Shown here in pieces: positions 57,655 through 64,000 of a DNA stretch of 64,000 nucleotides. The notes beneath the pieces were generated by a model. It did not search any database and had not been told where the DNA came from. It saw nothing but the letters and a program-made list of their open reading frames with translations. The position numbers were made by a program, and so were the translations under genes. The stretch covers positions 1,046,001 through 1,110,000 of the forward strand of contig JABWDB010000048.1 in NCBI GenBank assembly GCA_019614645.1, given 5' to 3'. The first letter of the stretch is position 1, and each line of letters starts with the position of its first letter. This DNA comes from Stratiolaelaps scimitus. Taxonomy: Eukaryota; Arthropoda; Arachnida; Mesostigmata; Laelapidae.

Positions 57655-57865
57655 GGCTGTAACATCAACAGGCATTGAACCCCACATCGTGTGAGCACCC
57701 ATGTGGCTCCCCCGATTGCAGAAGGGGGGTGAGGGCGGGTGGGCTGGCCACGAATGCACCCACCACCGGGCCACCAGGCGGGTCACGCAATGCCGTAAAA
57801 GCCGTTGTTGTACCGTGGACTGAGCTAAATGTCTAGGGCTGACAGTCAGATCACTGGAAAAATGT
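57655..57865. mobile_element. Mosaic SINE-B copy (head inverted relative to tail)
   Basis: 57665-57780 resembles the head on the minus strand (TGGGGTTCAATGCC, GGTGGCCCGGTGGTGGGTGC), whereas 57785-57865 is the tail on the plus strand (AAAGCCGTTGTTGTACCGTG). This may be a 5' inversion or two insertions. Confidence 0.5.
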
Positions 57866-58064
57866 AACTTTATTTTACTTACGATAACAGCAGCACGGTT
57901 GTTACATCATCGGCAACAGTTGACACACGAAGTCACCATGCGATTTCGGACAGTTTATACATACGAAATAGTCGAATAGACATTTGTTAGTTTTCTCTAT
58001 CTCGAATCGCTGCTATTTTCACTAATGTGTACAAGTTCTACTTGAGCCATGAAGGTCTTATGAT

Positions 58065-58180
58065 TCGTTGATTGAGGGAAGGGCAGTTTTTACAATGCTC
58101 AAGTTCCCTCTATATATGTGTATGTCGCGGGACTCGAACCTGCGACCTCCGGCGGCAGGATTATATTGGCTGTGTCACTT
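58065..58180 (-). mobile_element. SINE-A, diverged copy
   Basis: Minus-strand B box AGGTTCGAGTCCC and a shortened tail with TTGAGCATTG. Confidence 0.6.
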
Positions 58181-58800
58181 CTTACTGAATACAAAACACA
58201 ACAGTACAAATACACTACCAATTCAACGCGATAGATAGAGGGATCGATATATGGCATTGTATGTTATAGCAAATCAAAATTGCAACGGATATCATCGCAC
58301 TAAGGTGTAGGAACGATGTCCGTATGCTTCTGCATTGGACAAACAGCTTAGGTTTAAGGTCGAGCTATGGTTCATTCAAAGAGCTTTTTTTTTGCGAAAA
58401 GAAGGCAGCCCCAGCTAACAGACAAATAGGTCAATAGGTCAACACATCCAATTTCTACAGGCACACCATCTCCGCCGTCTTCAATACCGTCAACGCTGCT
58501 TGCAACTGCCGGAAACTTACATCAAATTCGCTCAACATCGGCTATAGTACGTACAACCTGCTGCACCCGACAAAGTGTTTCGAATAGCGACCCGATTGAT
58601 GCAATCATTCATTGATAGCTCACGTTCCTGCTAAACCTGCCTTCCCTGATCATCAGCGGAAGTCGATTACCTGCATCAGAAATTAAGCTAACATTAATCA
58701 TCTGCTCTAATGACCATTTCAAACACTGAACTTCGGCCACGATCGAACGTGTCCAGCTAGAACGTGTCCAGAGGCACGAGATCACAGGAGATACAATACA

Positions 58801-58880
58801 AAGGCAATGCTTAAGCTCTCTCGACATGTCACCACCCTCGCGTCGACTCGAACGATTCCTATGGCCGCCGGGGCGATTGT
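58801..58880 (-). mobile_element. SINE-A fragment
   Basis: Minus-strand GAGAGAGCTTAAGCATTGCC and a degenerate B box; no terminal tail. Confidence 0.5.
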
Positions 58881-59008
58881 TACAGTCACAGACTCAGCCA
58901 ATAACGACATGGCGATTCGGCATGTGGCATTATCTTAGCCTTGTAATCTGTTGTATCATTCTGTGTTTACCTGAGCTCAATTGGACTGCGACTCCATACA
59001 CTCATGCA

Positions 59009-59094
59009 CTGTATATGTATATATATATATATATACTAGTCTGCATGAGCAATCTTCGTCATAAAAAAAAAGATATATATATATATATATATAT
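59009..59094. repeat. Paired (TA)n tracts
   Basis: TA tracts at about 59015-59034 and 59071-59094, separated by a short segment with an A9 run. Confidence 0.9.
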
Positions 59095-61152
59095 TCATGT
59101 TCATTTTGCACATATGTTGAAATTATCAAAGTCATTGCTATTGGTAACATTGCGAATAAGGGGCAAGCAGAAAAGGTTTAGCTATTTTTCAAAGGTGGTA
59201 ATGGTGGTGGCTCTTCCTCTATCGCCAAACAGTACAATTCGTATTAGACTATGATTATGAACACATATTCAATGGTACAAACAAAAATAAAAAATATATA
59301 CATTTATAAGTCGTGGAAAATGAAATGTTTCATACGAATCACATTAGAGAGTACATTGAATAATAGACAATCAAGGTCTCAAACGTACGTCCCTCCCACT
59401 GAACAGGCTATCGAAATCTTCCCTGGTAGCCCTTCGGGAAATTGTGAATCATTTGGCGCGCGACAACCACGAGCACATACGGAGTGTTACTGATGGGTTA
59501 TAAAAATGCTGCAGATGAGATGATATGTGGACTTCCTTTATGAATTTGTACAGGACAATCGACTTCGAGCCAGCCATGTTGCTCACAAATACGACGGCCC
59601 TCGAATCTAACACGAGAATAGCTAGCTCTACGGGCTACACGATGAAACATTAACATTTAAAGGAATCCAACCAATTTGGGCACACATCAAACAGGCGATA
59701 TTTCTGTGTGTAGTATCGCTTTGTTTGTCGCTCATAAGCTCAATTACTTATAGCGTGAATCACATGGGACAATCTTCATCCGCGATGGCCAAGCTTGTGA
59801 AATCTACACATGCCTACTAGACGTATGCACATGTACGAAACAATTATGTTCTGACACTTGTTTATTTCATTATGATTTTATTACGGGACCTCAACGACTA
59901 TTGCTGTAATCGCCGTTCTGTCAATAAGCCAACCAATGTGTATCTAATCGCTGTTCTACTTTGTTTGCTTTGTGACTTTAATTAATAATAGCGAGCACCA
60001 AAAAAATTACCCAGAGTGCATACCCCCCCCCCCGCGCCACAGTGGCCTTCGATCACCGCCGATGTCCTTCACGAGACGGCATCCAGTCATCTTCCATTGA
60101 CACTGTACCACAGCCCACATCCATCTTATATCATCATCACATAAGCACCACCAGCACAAGCTCGATACTCCACCATACCCTCACTCGTCATTCTGTGTTC
60201 GTCTTGGCGTCCGCCGGCACCCGCCGCCCCATTGCCTGGCTGCGTCTCTCAACCGAAATAACCCATCTCTTTCTCTCACTCTCTCTCTCTCTCTCTCTGG
60301 CTCTATTTTGTCTCTCGTCAATGAAATCATATCTTGAGTTGATCCGTCAGACGGGCAGACGTTTCTTCGTCAGCAGTTCCTCTTCGTCGCTAGAAGGATG
60401 TCGTATTTATGCCAACGCGCTATGGGGGACGTCGCTGCTGGCTGTGGCCACGCTGAAAGGAAATCAACTTGACGGAAAAAAATATCAAAGAAACACCCAC
60501 ACTTCGTACTGCTCTCAATCTCTCTCTGTCCCTCTCTCTCTCTCTCTCTCGCTGTGTGTAACGCACGCGAGCAAGCTCGACCAACAAACAGGCCTGCTGC
60601 TAAGGGCAGCGAGCTGCTGACGACGACGACAGACGGCGGCTACACCGATGACATCCATGCAGGTACTATTAGATATCGTAGAATTGATACCCATGGTATC
60701 CATGGGTGTTGTGTCGAAATGAGCAGCAACAGCGGCAGCACTACCAGCTAGCTAGTGTGCCATATGCATAAGCAGATCGGAAGACCTCAGACATCTCACA
60801 TGAGTCAACGGAGGAGCGCAGGGAGTGAGGTAAATAACGACCGCAGCAGGGACACTATACGCGACTTCAGTCAAGTGCACTGAAAACGATGAAGAGACTC
60901 ACAGGAAAAGGAAAGAAAAATGATGAAAGAACTAGAATCGAATGAAGAGCGGACGCGACGAGTGAGACGAAAATGAGCTCGCCTCCGCTCAGCTTCGCCA
61001 TTCTGGGGACTCACTGGCCGAACAGGGCGTCGGGTCGAGCCGAACGCAGAATGGAACGAAGCCGGCACGCCAACAGGGATACGGTATCGGGCATCGAGAA
61101 AGATCATAGCTACAAGAACAAATAGAGAGGTGAAGCTAGACAAGGACTACAA

Positions 61153-61163
61153 CTCAATACTCG

Positions 61164-61194
<31 letters not shown>

Positions 61195-61232
61195 CTATAT
61201 ATATCTATATATATATATATATATATATATAT
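61153..61232. repeat. Compound (CA)n/(TA)n microsatellite
   Basis: A CA run followed by about 70 bp of TA with CTA interruptions. Confidence 0.95.
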
Positions 61233-62199
61233 GTGGATCGATAGACAGATATGAAGGCAAGCAAGGTACTCCGAGCTAAATGAGATTCATCGGTCTGTCT
61301 TCATCTTGATTCCAAGCGATGTCGTTGCCGACACCGGATGAGCAGCTTCCCCAGGCGTAGTCATCATTGCCAACGTCACAACAGATGATTCCCGGATCAC
61401 TTCTTCTGCTGCTGCTGTAGTGGTAGTACTACGACTACTGCTATTACCACTACTCGAAGTATTCGTGGTATCAGCCGCAGTTTTACTTCAGCTGAAATGA
61501 CTACAACTATTAACTTTACTTGCTCGTTCGCTGGTTGAGCATCGACTGGACTGGCGTACCCCGGACGACGACGGCAATGATAAGGGAACCTCCCAGCGAT
61601 TTGGCTGTTCCCGAAGGAGGTCTTTCCTCCACCATTACCACCACCTACATAACCTACATCACGACTACCTTGTAAAGTAGTGCGCGATGTCGTACGGGAT
61701 CGCGGGCAACGAGACCTTCGATCGACGGGACTGACCCGTCAATGCTTGTCCGTGCTGTAACAGCAACAGCAAACACCGCCAGATTGTTCAGGCCCGCAGC
61801 GTCGCTTTCTGATTGAATAGCAGCAATACTCAGGCAGCAGGCGTTTTCCCAACTTAGCGCAAACATTATATTAATAAAAATAAAAATGACAACATAATTG
61901 AAAAAAATAATAAGTAAATAATAATAATGATAACCATGGCTAGTTTTATGTTAATGCTATGTATAGCTGGCAGCAGGGGGATGGCGAATGCTACCGTTGT
62001 AATGTAGCTCGTCATCGAAGATGTGGCTAACGACACGAACGGGTCAATATGTCGTTCAAATATTTAAAAGGGATGTGAGGGGGATTGCAGGAAAATGTGC
62101 AGATCCAGGAGAAGTTGCAGAGAAATTACTTACTTATAAACAACGCTCATAAACTGGGGCTAACAATAAGATAAGCTGATTTGTCATAATAGGAACGCG

Positions 62200-62405
62200 G
62201 GTTGAAATCCTGTGAGAGGCGTTGGAGAATCTTTGTAGTTCTTTGTCAGTCTTTCTTTATCTGAAGATTCTCGCCAGATACGAGTAAGGAAGAGAATAAG
62301 CAAAGGTTAGGCCCCGACATTAGGTCCTCTCATAGTAATACCCAAAAAAGGTTCAGAGCTGACACCTAGGTCAGATAGGGGAGGGTCAGCTCCGAAAAAC
62401 GATTA
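62200..62405 (+). mobile_element. Family D retroposon copy
   Basis: Nearly full-length, from about GGAGAATCTTTGTAGTTCTT to GGTCAGCTCCGAAAAACGAT. The 3' stem here is GAGCTGAC paired with GTCAGCTC. The upstream GGTTGAAATCC resembles a weak tRNA B box. No clear target duplication is seen. Confidence 0.75.
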
Positions 62406-63268
62406 TTATTATATCGTACAAATGAGCAATGTACTAAGCGGCAGTATTGTATCGATGTATGTAGCATCGCATACGCATTTACCTTGTCAGCTTATGAAGC
62501 TTTCAGTAGCTTTGGCAGGTCCATCGAATAGACGAGATGACGTTATGATTTGTCCACGAGTGTCTGTTTTTTTTTTTTTGGCATTTACATAATTAGCCAA
62601 AACGACAGCGATGATTGTTGATCAAACTTTCTCAAACTCGACAAAGCTTAATTAATTAGTCGATGAACCTTACCTAACTAATATTTCTTACAAAGTCAAT
62701 ATTTCTTTATCTGAGAACTTAAGCAGTGTAAAAAGCGCAGTTCCATGAATGAAACTTCAATATGAATGACTAATTAATGTTGCTTAGTGTCATCTGCTCT
62801 CCTCGACCCGATCATGAGACAATTAGCATCATCTCTTACTCAATACGTTCACTCAATGTATCAATAGTGGTTTTCGTTTGTGTCGGCCTGGTGGTACGAT
62901 TTCTCCTCATAATCCTCATCATTATTATTATTATTATTATTAATATTAGTGGTAGATAGATTAGCAAATCATTGTATTGAATCAGACGTCACTATTACAA
63001 ATGTATTGTATAATATAATACACTCATGGTGTGCGCGAACTAGACACAGAATTCGCTTTGCATTCGTTTGAACGCGGCTAGCTTCCGGGTGATATCGATT
63101 TTCGTCAGCGATAACCGTCAACCGTCAGCTAGCCAAGCGTCATCACCCCATCATTATTTCAACCTCCGAAGTATTCCCACCGCAGCAACAGTAGCGGCAG
63201 AAGCAGCGCAGCAAAATGACAATATCCACTGCCGATGCCAGCTGTCTGCAGTGATGACGAATGGCTAA
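62406..63268. other. No gene seen
   Basis: AT-rich, with a T14 run near 62568 and an ATT run at 62920-62941. Confidence 0.55.
62712..62760 (+). mobile_element. SINE-A tail fragment
   Basis: CTGAGAACTTAAGCAGTGTA then GCGCAGTTCCATGAATGAAA. Confidence 0.55.
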
Positions 63269-63409
63269 TCTACTGAACGAGCACAGCCAGCGAAGCAGAT
63301 CAAAGGCGCGGCCGTCATCTGGAGCAACAACAACAACAGTAGCAACAGTAGCAACAATAGCAACAATACCATTCGAATCAACAAAGGCTACAAACAACAA
63401 CAGCAACAA

Positions 63410-63480
<71 letters not shown>

Positions 63481-63619
63481 GCAGCAGCAGCAGCAACAAC
63501 AACAACAGCATCAACAACAGCAGCAGCATCAACAACAGCAACAGCATCAACAACAGCAGCAGCTGCAGCACCAGCAACAAGTCGCATCGGCGCGACGAAG
63601 GTTGCCAAGATTCCCCTGA
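63269..63619 (+). other. CAA/CAG low-complexity tract with an open poly-Gln frame
   Basis: 63395-63565 is almost pure CAA and CAG. One plus frame, open from the TAA at 63266 to the TGA at 63617, would read IRINKGYK followed by a long Gln run with His interruptions and a basic end. It has no ATG. A second plus frame (63261-63701) starts with ATG and gives Asn/Ser runs. The tract could be part of a coding exon or non-coding; no flanking domain decides. Confidence 0.4.
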
Positions 63620-63948
63620 GGTAGTCGGCACGCGCACACACCAGCGTTGCTATATGTACATATACTGCACTGTCCGTAGAAATAGCGCGGCATGGCAGTG
63701 ACCGTCGCGGCCGGCGCTGCTGCTGCTGCTGCTGCGACGGCGGCGTCCGCTGTCCTCGTTGTCATTGCCGTTACAGTGGCTGCCCTGTGGCTCCCGCAGT
63801 CGCCTGGTGGTGGTGGTTGATGTTGTTGTTGTAGTAGTCGCGTGGAACGAGACGTTGCGGACCGCCACCGCCGAACAGTAACTGGCTGATAGATTTACTG
63901 ACGGGCTGGCGCACGCACTCATTGACAACATCAGCCCGTTCTGCTGGA

Positions 63949-63997
63949 AACAGCAGCACCAGCAGCAGCAGCAGTAGCAGCACCAGCAGCAGCACTG
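63949..63997. repeat. (CAG)n tract at the window end
   Basis: Imperfect CAG repeats run almost to the window end and may continue beyond it. Confidence 0.9.
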
Positions 63998-64000
63998 GTG

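Larger units (their letters stand above)
58881..62199. other. No confident gene
   Basis: A C11 run at 60024-60034, CT tracts at 60277-60299 and 60533-60551, and an unrecognised 192-codon frame at 60042-60620. Confidence 0.5.

Noticed and set aside
63143..63637. Minus-strand frame with a very long Leu run
   Set aside because: It is the reverse-strand reading of the CAA/CAG tract. Simple-repeat frames like this carry no evidence of translation.

Overview
The window is repeat-rich eukaryotic nuclear DNA, most likely from an arthropod; a chelicerate or mite is only a guess. Support for a metazoan source: one clear animal gene of the yurt/EPB41L5 FERM family, abundant (TA)n, (GA)n, (TAA)n and (CAG/CAA)n microsatellites, tRNA-derived SINE-like repeats scattered on both strands, and fragments of non-LTR and LTR retrotransposons. 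There is no prokaryotic gene organisation, no rRNA, no CRISPR array and no free-standing tRNA gene that I would call.

Layout. 1-12 kb is mostly non-coding, with SINE-like repeats and a young, 5'-truncated R2-type non-LTR retrotransposon at 6544-7683, flanked by an 11-bp target-site duplication. 12-15 kb is GC-richer, with GA/GT microsatellites and one possible secretory first exon near 14.81-14.93 kb. 15.66-16.43 kb is a minisatellite of about 37 units of 21 bp. 18-31 kb holds a decayed second R2-type copy (19.9-20.24 kb), several SINE-like copies, many (TA)n tracts and a Tc1/mariner-type MITE with a TA duplication (30395-30621). 31.9-34.06 kb is a decayed Ty3/Gypsy-type LTR retrotransposon on the minus strand, with two recognisable LTRs, a polypurine tract, a primer-binding-like site and integrase remnants. 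It carries a later nested insertion of a short retroposon (called family D here) flanked by a perfect 18-bp duplication. 34-43 kb is mainly repeats.

43.9-50.4 kb is the gene domain. A long GC-rich leader, possibly with one intron at about 44525-46080, precedes an uninterrupted 818-codon open reading frame (47051-49507). It encodes a FERM protein with a FERM-adjacent basic segment, a long low-complexity tail and a C-terminal class I PDZ-ligand-like end. 50.4-64 kb returns to repeats and low-complexity DNA, ending in long CAA/CAG tracts.

The repeat relationships are the most informative part. Three interspersed families recur: SINE-A (tRNA-like head, tail with AATAAACCAATAAA), SINE-B (a second tRNA-like head, tail rich in GAAAGCAGTTGTTGTACCG) and family D (about 220 bp, 3' stem-loop and A-rich end). 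Target-site duplications, nesting and one 5' inversion allow insertions to be ordered and point to target-primed reverse transcription. I found no convincing novel multi-gene system. The strongest leads are the family D retroposon, the extremely short R2-type copy that begins exactly in the element's poly-C tract, the frame-preserving 21-bp minisatellite, and the apparently intronless yurt coding region.
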